Below, one piece after another: positions 18,795-27,561 of a stretch of DNA of 64,000 bases; within the stretch, counting starts at the first letter, position 1; every line of letters begins with the position of its first letter. The DNA is from CAYNWT01 sp964450955 (GTDB lineage: Bacteria > Planctomycetota > Planctomycetia > Planctomycetales > Planctomycetaceae). The notes below the pieces were generated by a model. The model ran no database searches, was not told where the DNA came from, and saw only the letters and a list, made by a program, of their open reading frames with translations. Location: the NCBI GenBank assembly GCA_964450955.1, contig CAYVFI010000036.1, positions 6,453 through 70,452 on the forward strand. Direction: 5' to 3'. The translations under genes were made by a program, and so were the position numbers.

Positions 18795-19995
18795 ATGTTA
18801 AACGCCATCGGAAACCTGTTTGTTTCTCCTCGTGCTCGCTCTTCCCGTCGTCGAGCCGAAGGGTTGTTGACCGCGCAGCATCTTGAGACTCGATTGGCTT
18901 TGACGGCATCTGCAGTGGCTCCGACAGTGGTTGCCCCGGACGCCAGCCCGATCCAAACACCAGTCCANNNNNNNNNNNNNNNNNNNNNNNNNNNNNNNNN
19001 NNNNNNNNNNNNNNNNNNNNNNNNNNNNNNNNNNNNNNNNNNNNNNNNNNNNNNNNNNNNNNNNNNNAACACCGGTCCAAACACCGGTCCAAACACCGGT
19101 CCAAACACCGGTCCAAACACCGGTCCAAACACCGATCCAAACACCAGTCCAAACACCAGTCCAAACACCGATCGTTCCACAGCAGACGGTGGCTGAACTG
19201 ACTGAAGAACACAGCTACCCTGTGGCTGAAGGGGTTGAGGTTCTTGAGTACGAAGATAGTGAGCCCGCGCTGATGGGGGCACCGGCTGCCCTGCTGCTAA
19301 GCGTGGATGATTCGGGCGAGGCGTCCGAATCTGAGATCACGGTTCAGGAAATTCAGTTTCCCGACACCAATCAGGTCGCCGACAACACGGCCTTCTTTGA
19401 GTCGATTCAGTCACCGCGTCAGGTGGTCTTGGCGGATGGTGAGGAGCCGGTACGTAGCCCGCTTCAACAGGAATCATTTGGCAAAGCCGGGCTTGAGAGT
19501 TCTCCGGACCTGTCATCACCAATCGAGTTGATTGCGGAAGAGGAAGCGGTTCCGCGGGAGGATGAGGACAAGGATCAGCTGGAATCAGACAAGACAGACG
19601 ATGAGGATCCACCGGTTGAGGCCGAGTCGGCGACAGCGAAGGACAACGAGCAACGCTTGGTTGACGAAGCAGTCATGGCGCTGGATATGGACATGCCTAA
19701 GGAACACGCTGACTCAAGAGAGGCAGGATCGATGGCTGAACCTGCTGCCTCGTCGGATATGTCACAAGCTGAGACTGTCGATGGGGTTCAGCAGACGTCC
19801 GCGGCAGTTGACACCGACACCGAAGATGCTGTGACCCTTGAGGTCAGCGATCTGGATGAATTCTTCAGTAGCGAACAAAGCACCGTGGCACCTCACCAGA
19901 AAGCGATGGCGACTGCCGCAGTCTTGCTGCTTGGGGCGAGCCAGATGCGTCGATCGCGACGTCAATCAGAACTGATCGGCGATCAGGGTTTGTAA
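18795..19995 (+). CDS. Repeat-rich secreted protein spanning a 100-N gap
   Basis: One gene split by an unsized gap at 18968-19067. Before the gap the frame starting at ATG 18795 (GGGGA upstream) encodes a basic N-terminus and TAQHLETRLALTA, the planctomycete secreted-protein signature, and ends in SPIQTPV. After the gap the TPVQ repeat continues in the frame that runs to 19995. The 100 Ns are a placeholder, so the apparent frame shift is an assembly artefact. The rest is acidic and low complexity, ending in a short hydrophobic stretch plus RRSRRQ, which may be an anchor. Function unknown. Confidence 0.7.
19068..19170 (+). repeat. 12-bp coding repeat at the gap edge
   Basis: About eight units of acaccggtccaa (later units gatc or agtc variants) encode TPVQ/TPIQ. 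The repeat starts left of the Ns (18957) and continues right of them, so the array was probably too long to assemble and the true length is unknown. Confidence 0.85.
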
Positions 19996-20058
19996 GAAAC
20001 AAATAGCCGCACACGCAGTCAGACGGATTCGTCTGGCTCGCTTCATTGACGGGGAACG

Positions 20059-20102
20059 GCCAATCGGCACCAGTGTTTGGTGTCGGTTGGCTGGTTTTTT
20101 TT
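20059..20102 (+). terminator. Intrinsic terminator after the TPVQ-repeat gene
   Basis: A 14-bp stem (GCCAATCGGCACCA with TGGTGTCGGTTGGC, two wobble pairs), a 5-nt loop and eight consecutive T residues. The remaining 20103-20411 stretch shows no gene. Confidence 0.85.
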
Positions 20103-20411
20103 GCCGCAACTACTGCGTGATTTTTTTCGGGCAACCTGATCGACATCGCCGCGGAAACGTTCATGGCAGACTCGCAATCGTGCCAATGAGCGGATCCCGA
20201 CCACTGCCGTCTGCCCGGTAATAATGTCGCGCGGCGTATCGGCTTGGCTGGGATCATTTACGGGTCAGCGGGTCAGCTGGCGGTAAAGGCCCCTCAGTCG
20301 TCGTGCTTCCGGCTTTGTGTTGCGGGGTGGCAGGCAGGCAAATGGCCGGCCAGCTTGTTCCACCATTTCATCGATGAGGGACAGCAGGGAGGAACGGTCA
20401 GCCAATCGGTT

Positions 20412-22145
20412 TCAGGGTTTGGTGCCAGTTGGCCGGTTCTTGTAGACTTCGATCTCGTTGAAGTGTGTTGTTCCGATTGTCTTTAGGTAGAACTCTTCGT
20501 GGTCATTTTCCGTGACTGGAACAGCACCAAGTTTGGTGTCGTTGAGTCTCACAAACCACCCACTTGGTTGACGCTCAGCGAAGATGACCTGGTCGGCTGG
20601 TTCGTCGTCAATGGATGGCCGAAGTTTAATCGGTTCGGTTCCGCTGATCGGTTCGAACGCTTCGGTATCGATGTTGCCTCGTCCCAACTGACCAGTCCCT
20701 GCCGGTGCTGAAAGTCTTACCATCGCGCAATCTCCGTTGGGCTGAATGCCAAAGCAGATGTCTGCGATGCCGTTCTCAATAGGGTTTACGAGTACGCGAA
20801 TGGCGACGAAATCAGGGTATTCGCCGGTGCGGTCAACCTTGAACATCTTCCGTCCGTTGGTCCCGCTTAGGATGTTGATGCCACCAACCTTGTCTTTGAT
20901 CCAGAGTCCGACCTGGCCACTGACCGGAATGCCACCGCGTCGATCAAACAGCGGAACCGGGCTCCCCACGCGTTCGGTTTCGACGCGCATGGGGCCTGGT
21001 TCGCGATTGGCGAGCCACCATCCAAGCAATGCAAGTAGTAAGACTGCGGTTGCGATGGGCCACCATTTCCGACGGCTTGGCTTAGTGGCACGGGGTGATG
21101 GTCGAACGGGAGAGGGTTGGTTTGCCAGAATCGCATCAATACGACTGGCGACGGTCGGGTAGTCTGAGATTCGGTCGTCGGCCGAGTGTTGCGTCATGTC
21201 GGCAATCAGTTGCCGAAGTGGTTCGGGAACTGATTCGGCCATCTTGTCCCGCCACTCCTCTGATCCTCGCATCTTGGCGGCGATGGCCTGGAACGCGTTC
21301 CCTCCGGCAAACGGTTGCTGTCCGGTGACCATGTGGAACAAGGTGGCCCCGAGAGCGTAAATGTCTGCGCGATGATCGACGTTGGTGTCTTCTAGCTGTT
21401 CAGGGGCGACGTACGACGGTGTTCCCAGAGTGGCTCCGGCTGCGGTCAGACGCGTCGCTTCTTCGCCGCCGGTGCGAAAGGCCAGGCCAAAGTCCGTGAC
21501 CTTGACCGCTTTGTTGGCGGTGGCGTGTGCGATTCCAGCAGTGGCTGACGTTAGCAGCAGGTTCGCAGGTTTGATGTCTCTATGAACGACCCCTTTCGAA
21601 CTGGCATATTCCAGGGCTGCTGTCACCTGCCGTGCGATTTCGAGTGCTGCTGTTGGTTCGATGGATCCTGAGCGTTCGATGACACTGAGAAGTGATTCGC
21701 CTTCGACCAGTTCCAGGGCAAGGTAAACGCGTTGCCGGTGCACACCGTAGTCATGGACAGCAACGATGTTAGGGTGCTGCAAACTGCCGCCGACCTGTGC
21801 TTCAAGTTGGCTGCGTTGCGATGCCGTGCTGTCGTCATTGACGCTGGGCTTCAGTATTTTCAGCGCGACTTCACGGTCGAGCTTGGTTTGGTTCGCTCGA
21901 TAGACCGCACCAGCGCCGCCGTCTCCGATGAGCTCCAGGATTTCGTAATTGGGTAGGTAGGATGTCGATTCCGCCAGCGGCCGCAACAGCTCAATTTCCG
22001 CCGCGGTAATTAATTCGCGTTCGACAGCGAGGTCGCAAACATCGCCGGAGGCACTGGTAAGGGTTTCCAGTTGCTCGGTTGTTATGGTTCCGCGTGAGAC
22101 GGCGATCTCAAGAACCCGCAGGCTAATCTGTTCAGCCTCGGACAT
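20412..22145 (-). CDS. Membrane-anchored Ser/Thr protein kinase
   Basis: 577 aa. The kinase domain spans about residues 70-340: glycine-rich loop IGDGGAGAVYRA, VALKILK lysine, catalytic loop VVHRDIKPANLLL, DFGLA, and APEQ. One transmembrane helix (WWPIATAVLLLALLGWWLA) lies at about residue 365. The C-terminal ~190 residues are probably extracytoplasmic and carry no known sensor motif. Planctomycetes have many such kinases. The ATG is 6 nt after the stop of the redoxin gene, so the two are co-transcribed. Confidence 0.93.
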   Translation of the reverse strand: MSEAEQISLRVLEIAVSRGTITTEQLETLTSASGDVCDLAVERELITAAEIELLRPLAESTSYLPNYEILELIGDGGAGAVYRANQTKLDREVALKILKPSVNDDSTASQRSQLEAQVGGSLQHPNIVAVHDYGVHRQRVYLALELVEGESLLSVIERSGSIEPTAALEIARQVTAALEYASSKGVVHRDIKPANLLLTSATAGIAHATANKAVKVTDFGLAFRTGGEEATRLTAAGATLGTPSYVAPEQLEDTNVDHRADIYALGATLFHMVTGQQPFAGGNAFQAIAAKMRGSEEWRDKMAESVPEPLRQLIADMTQHSADDRISDYPTVASRIDAILANQPSPVRPSPRATKPSRRKWWPIATAVLLLALLGWWLANREPGPMRVETERVGSPVPLFDRRGGIPVSGQVGLWIKDKVGGINILSGTNGRKMFKVDRTGEYPDFVAIRVLVNPIENGIADICFGIQPNGDCAMVRLSAPAGTGQLGRGNIDTEAFEPISGTEPIKLRPSIDDEPADQVIFAERQPSGWFVRLNDTKLGAVPVTENDHEEFYLKTIGTTHFNEIEVYKNRPTGTKP

Positions 22146-22151
22146 GCCTGG

Positions 22152-22925
22152 CTATTCCTGGTCCTGAGCAGCCTGAAGAGTTCGCAGTAGCGATTTGATT
22201 GAAGGTCGGTCCGGTGACATGTCGTTGCCGACGTAAGCCAGTTGGACCTTTCCCTTTTTATCAATCACATATGTGGCTGGGTGGGCCAGTTTGGAGCGGA
22301 TTCCAAAATAGTCAACCGCTTCCATTTTTTGGTCCAGGACAATCGGAAATGGAACGTCAGCAACCTGTTCCTTGTCGACTCCCTGAGCGGCCTTAATGAA
22401 CTCATCAACGTGATCGCGTTCGCCCGGGTAAACGACCAGAATTTCGGCGTCCAGCGCTTTGAACTTTTCGTAGTTAGCGACCAGTCGGGCCGTTTGAGTT
22501 TTGCAGAACGGGCAAAGCATGCCAGAGAAGCCTTCTGTGAAGACCAGAACGACATGCTTCTTGTTTAAGTAGTCAGCCAGACTGACTCGTTTGTTGTTCG
22601 TATCGACGAAGATCAAACCATCCAGGCCTGCCGGGACCTCGGCATTGGTTTTAACGTCATCGTTGAAGACGATGTCTTTGGAGGCCGGGGCTGTCATTGG
22701 CATCGAACCCATGCCGGCCATCTTACCGGTGGAAGTGGGCGAAGCCTTTGTCGCGGGTGCCGGTGGTTCTTTTGTGGCTGTGCCTTTGCCATCAGATCCA
22801 TCAATTGTGGCTGGTTCTGATGTGTCATCGTCAGGTGGTGTCGCGCCTGCTACCGGGTCGTCTGAACCACATCCAGACATCATCAGGAGACACGTTGAGA
22901 ACAGGCTTATGGCGAGGAATCGCAT
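22152..22925 (-). CDS. Redoxin (AhpC/TSA-like) lipoprotein
   Basis: 257 aa from the ATG at 22925. A lipoprotein signal with lipobox LMMSGC is followed by a Pro/Thr-rich linker of about 70 residues, then a thioredoxin-fold domain. The active site is FTEGFSGMLCPFCKTQT, with a CxxC pair as in thiol-disulfide redoxins. The domain continues through DAEILVVYPG and FPIVLDQKMEAVDYFGI. Predicted to act on thiols or peroxides outside the inner membrane. It lies between a sigma factor/zinc-protein pair and a kinase on the same strand. Confidence 0.85.
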   Translation of the reverse strand: MRFLAISLFSTCLLMMSGCGSDDPVAGATPPDDDTSEPATIDGSDGKGTATKEPPAPATKASPTSTGKMAGMGSMPMTAPASKDIVFNDDVKTNAEVPAGLDGLIFVDTNNKRVSLADYLNKKHVVLVFTEGFSGMLCPFCKTQTARLVANYEKFKALDAEILVVYPGERDHVDEFIKAAQGVDKEQVADVPFPIVLDQKMEAVDYFGIRSKLAHPATYVIDKKGKVQLAYVGNDMSPDRPSIKSLLRTLQAAQDQE

Positions 22926-23039
22926 TGAAGGGCTCAGTATTGGCAATCTGGTCCAGTCGTTGTGCGCCGAGTATGGACACTCGCCAACCGTACGTAAACC
23001 AAGATTGCCTGCTCATCTGCCGGCTAGCTGATCCTGGCC

Positions 23040-23285
23040 TTACCTGGCGGGTTCCTCAATCTCGTTGAGAGCAACAAGAAACGACTCATACTCCCCAGCA
23101 CAACAGGGGCAATTATCGATGTGATTCTTGACCTTCAGCATGACCTCGTCCAGTGGGATACTTCCCATTTGAGATTCCGCCAGCTCTGGCACCTGCTCAA
23201 GGCAGCCGTCACAGGTCATTCCGTCCGGAGTCACCGTTGCTACAAACTGAAGCAGGGTGGACACTTGATTCTTATCGAGCACCAT
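23040..23285 (-). CDS. Small zinc-finger anti-sigma-like protein
   Basis: 81 aa. It contains MTCDGC in the first half and the HIDNCPCC motif (H-x3-C-x2-C) near the end, which is the zinc-binding anti-sigma (ZAS) signature. It begins 11 nt after the sigma factor stop codon, the usual position of an anti-sigma. There is no membrane segment, so it would be a cytoplasmic regulator, perhaps redox-sensitive. Assigned from motif and position. Confidence 0.7.
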   Translation of the reverse strand: MVLDKNQVSTLLQFVATVTPDGMTCDGCLEQVPELAESQMGSIPLDEVMLKVKNHIDNCPCCAGEYESFLVALNEIEEPAR

Positions 23286-23296
23286 TTTTATATTTC

Positions 23297-23893
23297 CTAA
23301 GCAAAAGTCAACATCATATCGTCAGCTGTATAGCCAGCGTTTTCCAGTCCCTGCCGCAACCGCATCCGCGAGTCGTGGATGAGCTTGTACACCGCATTGC
23401 GGTTGCTGTCGGTGCGACTGGCGATTTCTTCAACCGGCATGCCATGCAGAATGGCTTCCGTTGCCTGCCGCTGTCGATCGGTCAAAGTCTCAGCAATGAG
23501 CGAATTGAGCGTGGCGACCATCGCCTTCCGTGATTCAACTTCATCGGGAGCGATTATTGATTCGTCTTCAAATTGGAACCGCATATTGTCCTCTGAATCG
23601 ACTGCGTTTAACGACACATCCTTAAACATTTTTCGGCGGAACTGACTGGTTCCGATGCGAATCGCGATAGACATGGCCCACGTCGTAAACCGGCTACGCC
23701 CTGCAAACTGGTCCAACTTCTCAAGGACCCGAATCAGGGTTTCCTGAGCGATATCCTCACAAAATGCGTCCCCACCGCCTTTGCCAGCGAACGCTTTCCG
23801 CAGGCCCCTAATCAGAACCTTGCGTAGCTCAATCAGTGCGACTTCCTGTTGATCTTCATCACGGAGTCGAACGACCCATTCATCTGTGCTCAT
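23297..23893 (-). CDS. ECF-type sigma factor
   Basis: 198 aa. Region 2: FCEDIAQETLIRVLEKLDQFAGRSRFTTWAMSIA, residues ~43-76. Region 4: TDRQRQATEAILHGMPVEEIASRTDSNRNAVYKLIHDSRMRLRQGL, ~138-183. It is first in a set with the zinc anti-sigma-like protein, the redoxin and the kinase, which reads like a redox-responsive regulatory unit. Direct control by the 81-aa protein is inferred from adjacency. Confidence 0.88.
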   Translation of the reverse strand: MSTDEWVVRLRDEDQQEVALIELRKVLIRGLRKAFAGKGGGDAFCEDIAQETLIRVLEKLDQFAGRSRFTTWAMSIAIRIGTSQFRRKMFKDVSLNAVDSEDNMRFQFEDESIIAPDEVESRKAMVATLNSLIAETLTDRQRQATEAILHGMPVEEIASRTDSNRNAVYKLIHDSRMRLRQGLENAGYTADDMMLTFA

Positions 23894-23981
23894 AAATCAA
23901 TTCCCACGATCTTCGCTGGCAGCCTGCTGGTTGGACAGCACGCACTACGGAGTCCTTACGTGGAATTTGGTACGTTTTTCG

Positions 23982-25667
23982 TTAATCACCTGACTTGGCC
24001 CGATCTGTCAGAAAACGGTGGGTTCGGACAATTGCGAACCAAACCAGCCAGGGGCCAAACTCCACACATGTGATCACATAGTCGAAGAAATCGACGCCCA
24101 TATACCTGGTGCCTGCCACCGGGATGCCGACGAATTGAGATTTGAACCAAAACCGTGCGTAGTAGATCAGCGTCAGACCGCTCACCCACAACCAGGCTTT
24201 GTTGTCTTTGGTGAACGGAATAAACGCGAGCGCCCACGTCCAGTACCAGGGGTTTTGAGTTGGTGAGAGGAACCAGAAAATTGCCAGAGTCAGGAACACA
24301 GTCTGTAGGAACCCGTCAAGCGACGGTCCTCGCGCTAATCTGATGCACATCCAAAGCAGGATGACCCCGAATGCGACCGATGTCAGGACTCTGGTAATAA
24401 AGAACGGGACTTCGTGCCGTGGAATCGAGAACCTTGCCGCGCAGGAATTGACGATTTGAGTTCGGAACTCTGGTGGAGTGACCTGCAGCCAACTGGTTCT
24501 TGCAAAAGGAACTGGTACTTCCTGCCCGTCCGCTAGCAACGTCTCGGATGGTTTCAGGTTCTCAATTACCACCATGAAGACGAAGTCGTTGATCTCCCAT
24601 TCCCTCAGAAACTTCGCCAGACCGGCAGTCTTGTGTTGAACTCCGCCTGTGCCGGGTGGTTCGTAAAACATCGGAAACAGCAGCAAACCAGTGGCCAATA
24701 CATAGCAGCAAAGTCCTGCCATTGCCCGCAGGAGACTGGGCTGCAAAGACGCAGTCGATGCTGTTACTTCAACACGTCCTCGCCACCACATGACAAAGAA
24801 GACGGGTGTCAGAATAAGCGGGTAAAACTTTCCGGCTGTCGCCAGTGCCAGCAGGCTTGCAGAAAAAATGAAACCGCTGGCACCACCGCCGCGCTTCGAT
24901 GCGACGACCACGGCGTAGGCCGCGGCCATTGTGAAAAACACGGTGATGGAATCCAGGTGTCCGCTGTTGGCGAATTCTTTCAAAACCACGGGGCACCACC
25001 CATATGCGATCGCCCAACCCACGGGTTTGCGCAGCAGGGCCAGCATTCTGATTAACAACCAAAGTGATGCCAGGTCGAATAAGACAATCAACGACTTCAT
25101 GACCAGCAGGTGCGTTGCGACGGAGGCGTCGTCTGGCGTCAACAAAGCAGACAGGCCAAACACAGCCTGACTGACGGGCGGGTACGGTGAGGGCAGGTCA
25201 CCAAAGTGAATTGTGTCCAGGATGCTTTTGAGTGAAGCAGTCGATTGCCCAAGCCGGACCAGCTTTTTCAGGTCACGATTCGATGAGAACGCACCTTGCT
25301 GAATTTGCTGAGGACTGAACCGGTACGGGTTTACTCCCGCCACGACCGCGTTGCCGTCCCAGATGTATCGGTAAATGTCGATTTCAAGGATTGGCGTAGA
25401 AAGCAGTACAACAATACGAAACGCAACCGCGAACCCAAGAACCGACTTAGCGCTAATCGAATCGGCTGCGGTCAGTCCTCGACGCAATCCCCAGAGATAC
25501 AAGGCAAAGGCGATCGCAAAGCCCATCAGCATGGCCGGGATGGGCCGATCCTTTAGCTGTGTTGCCAGTCGAAACTGGTCGCTGCCCGCCGTGATTGCAG
25601 CATACGTCGCCAGCAGCAGTATGCCCGGAAGCACCGTTGGGCAGCGCTTTGCCGTTGTTGAAGCCAT
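23982..25667 (-). CDS. Polytopic membrane glycosyltransferase (GT87/mannosyltransferase-like)
   Basis: 561 aa with about 11-13 hydrophobic segments. The first loop holds EIDIYRYIWDGNAVVAGVNPYRF, positions ~118-140, the acidic motif of polyprenyl-phosphate-dependent GT-C mannosyltransferases. NSGHLDSITVFF is also typical. Such enzymes transfer a sugar from a lipid-linked donor on the outer face of the membrane. The acceptor cannot be told from sequence. The 25757-26551 gene lies just upstream behind a terminator. Confidence 0.8.
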   Translation of the reverse strand: MASTTAKRCPTVLPGILLLATYAAITAGSDQFRLATQLKDRPIPAMLMGFAIAFALYLWGLRRGLTAADSISAKSVLGFAVAFRIVVLLSTPILEIDIYRYIWDGNAVVAGVNPYRFSPQQIQQGAFSSNRDLKKLVRLGQSTASLKSILDTIHFGDLPSPYPPVSQAVFGLSALLTPDDASVATHLLVMKSLIVLFDLASLWLLIRMLALLRKPVGWAIAYGWCPVVLKEFANSGHLDSITVFFTMAAAYAVVVASKRGGGASGFIFSASLLALATAGKFYPLILTPVFFVMWWRGRVEVTASTASLQPSLLRAMAGLCCYVLATGLLLFPMFYEPPGTGGVQHKTAGLAKFLREWEINDFVFMVVIENLKPSETLLADGQEVPVPFARTSWLQVTPPEFRTQIVNSCAARFSIPRHEVPFFITRVLTSVAFGVILLWMCIRLARGPSLDGFLQTVFLTLAIFWFLSPTQNPWYWTWALAFIPFTKDNKAWLWVSGLTLIYYARFWFKSQFVGIPVAGTRYMGVDFFDYVITCVEFGPWLVWFAIVRTHRFLTDRAKSGD

Positions 25668-25692
25668 GAGCCAGTGCCTAAACCTGTATGCG

Positions 25693-25723
25693 AAAAAAGA
25701 GTGGAGAGTTTCCTCTCCACTCT
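25693..25723 (-). terminator. Intrinsic terminator (minus strand)
   Basis: Read on the minus strand, AGAGTGGAGAG-GAAA-CTCTCCACTCT is an 11-bp perfect stem with a GAAA loop followed by TTTTTT. It ends the 25757-26551 gene. Confidence 0.9.
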
Positions 25724-25756
25724 ATGGTGTCAAGTGATCGGTGCCGCCAGGAAGGG

Positions 25757-26551
25757 CTACATGCTTGCCAGCATTTCAACACGTTTGATCTCTTCCTGGA
25801 ACCTAATTTGGTTTTGCAGTCGTTTGGTAAAGTTGTTGGCTGAGGCAAACTTCTTGTACCCCAGCGTCTGAGCATTCCTGCCGATCGCCTTCCTGAGTGC
25901 ATCGACTGCAATCGTCAGCTTTTCGTCAGCATGTTTCTGCATTCGCGTTTTTGACTTGAGAGCCTGTTCGACCGCAGTTCGCTGTTTTGCAAATATGGGA
26001 TGGGTGATCGCCATTGGCCACTGCACTTCGCCAGTATACTTGTCAAATTCCCGTGCAGTCAGTGTCGCAGCGACTCGCTTGGGCCGTGTTCGTAGTAACG
26101 CCAGGCGTTCTGAACGCAGTTTCCTGATCTCCTGCTGGTAGGTCGCCTTGAGGCGTTCGGCATCGATTCGGGCTTGTCGAATTTCCACTTTGGCCCTGGC
26201 TGCGGCGATTCGGTTTTGTATGGCCTTGCCTTCGGCGGTTCGAAGATTGATGGCCGCCCGACTTGCGTTGTTTTGACTCTGTCCTGTTGCACGGACCAGT
26301 TCAGCAACACCGCGGAGACGTGATTCAGCCGGCGTTGATGCTCCACTGCCTCCGCCGGTAATGGTTCCATCGCTGGCGATTCCACCGCCACCGTTGCCGG
26401 TTCCGCCAAAACCACTTGAGCTGGTCGAACCGGTTGACACTGCATTGCGAGAGCCTGATTGAGCGAACACAGATCCCGTGGTCAGAGCTGCAATCGCGAC
26501 CGTGAGAGCAGTGAGTCTAAGTGCTGTGGTGAAGCTTGTTTTAATTCGCAT
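25757..26551 (-). CDS. Secreted coiled-coil protein, unknown function
   Basis: 264 aa. An N-terminal signal peptide ends around VFAQS, followed by a Gly/Ser-rich linker (residues ~35-70) and then long Ala/Arg/Glu helices of coiled-coil type (residues ~75-260). It has no catalytic motif and no known domain that I recognise. It is a single gene with its own terminator. Confidence 0.7.
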   Translation of the reverse strand: MRIKTSFTTALRLTALTVAIAALTTGSVFAQSGSRNAVSTGSTSSSGFGGTGNGGGGIASDGTITGGGSGASTPAESRLRGVAELVRATGQSQNNASRAAINLRTAEGKAIQNRIAAARAKVEIRQARIDAERLKATYQQEIRKLRSERLALLRTRPKRVAATLTAREFDKYTGEVQWPMAITHPIFAKQRTAVEQALKSKTRMQKHADEKLTIAVDALRKAIGRNAQTLGYKKFASANNFTKRLQNQIRFQEEIKRVEMLASM

Positions 26552-26706
26552 GATCTGTTCCCGGTCTCGGTGGAATTTAATGTTTTGTCATGCTTCTTCG
26601 ACGGTCTCCGGATCAAGCGTCTTACCGGAAAATCACGGAAGACTGTTTAATACTGTTTCATGTTGTCGCTTTGGGTTCAGCACGATGAACCTACACTGCG
26701 GCGTAA

Positions 26707-27561
26707 ATGACGCCCACAACTTCAGGACTCAACACTATGGTAGATTCAACCAGCGATGGCCGACCGATCGCCGGCAAGGTCGCAATCATCACCGGTTCGG
26801 CGAAAGGGATTGGTGAAGCGTTCGCGATACGATACGGTCGCGAAGGCGCGAAGGTGGTGGTTGCGGACGTGAACGCACACGGCGCGGTTGCGGTTGCCGA
26901 TGCAATCAACGCGGCGGGGGGAACAGCGATTGCGGTTCCGACCGATGTGTCCAACGAAGACCAGGTCAACGCGATGTTCGATCAGACGATGGAGCAGTTT
27001 CGAACGGTTGATGTTTTGATTAACAACGCGGGGCTCATCTCACCAACGCGGCACTTTCTGGACGCTGACAAGGCCTGGTGGGATCGGTTTATCGATGTGA
27101 ACCTGACCGGCACGTTTTTGTGTAGTCATCGAGCTGCGAAGATTATGGCAACGCAGGGCAGCGGCAGCATTATCAACATTTCGTCCGGCGGCGCGACGCG
27201 GGCGCATCGGTGCTTTGTTTCGTACGATGCGGCGAAAGGCGGTATTGAAGCGATGACTCGAGCGATGGCGCTTGATCTTGGACCGTATGGAGTTCGCGTT
27301 AACTATCTGGTTCCTGGTGCGATCGATACAACGGGCATTAGTGAAGAAGGCCGCAGGCAGCGCGGGATGAATGTGCCGCTTGGTCGAGTTGGCGAACCGG
27401 ATGATCTGTCCGGCGCGGCGGTGTTTCTTGCTTCGCATGATGCTCGTTACATTACCGGGCAAAGCATTGTGATTGATGGTGGCATGTTGTCGCAGCAGCG
27501 GTCGGCGACCGTTGACATTTGCCCGCCCGCTGATTTTCCAAAACGGGAAGACCTTTCTTGA
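26707..27561 (+). CDS. Short-chain dehydrogenase/reductase
   Basis: 284 aa. The Rossmann motif TGSAKGIGEAF (TGxxxGIG), NNAG, the catalytic Ser in ISSGG and YDAAK (YxxxK) are all present, as are the family's C-terminal GQSIVIDGG. It oxidises or reduces a hydroxyl/carbonyl with NAD(P). The substrate is unknown. Its stop overlaps the start of the hydantoinase A gene (TTGA), so it is part of that operon. An internal ATG at 26737 is an alternative start. Confidence 0.92.
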   Translation: MTPTTSGLNTMVDSTSDGRPIAGKVAIITGSAKGIGEAFAIRYGREGAKVVVADVNAHGAVAVADAINAAGGTAIAVPTDVSNEDQVNAMFDQTMEQFRTVDVLINNAGLISPTRHFLDADKAWWDRFIDVNLTGTFLCSHRAAKIMATQGSGSIINISSGGATRAHRCFVSYDAAKGGIEAMTRAMALDLGPYGVRVNYLVPGAIDTTGISEEGRRQRGMNVPLGRVGEPDDLSGAAVFLASHDARYITGQSIVIDGGMLSQQRSATVDICPPADFPKREDLS

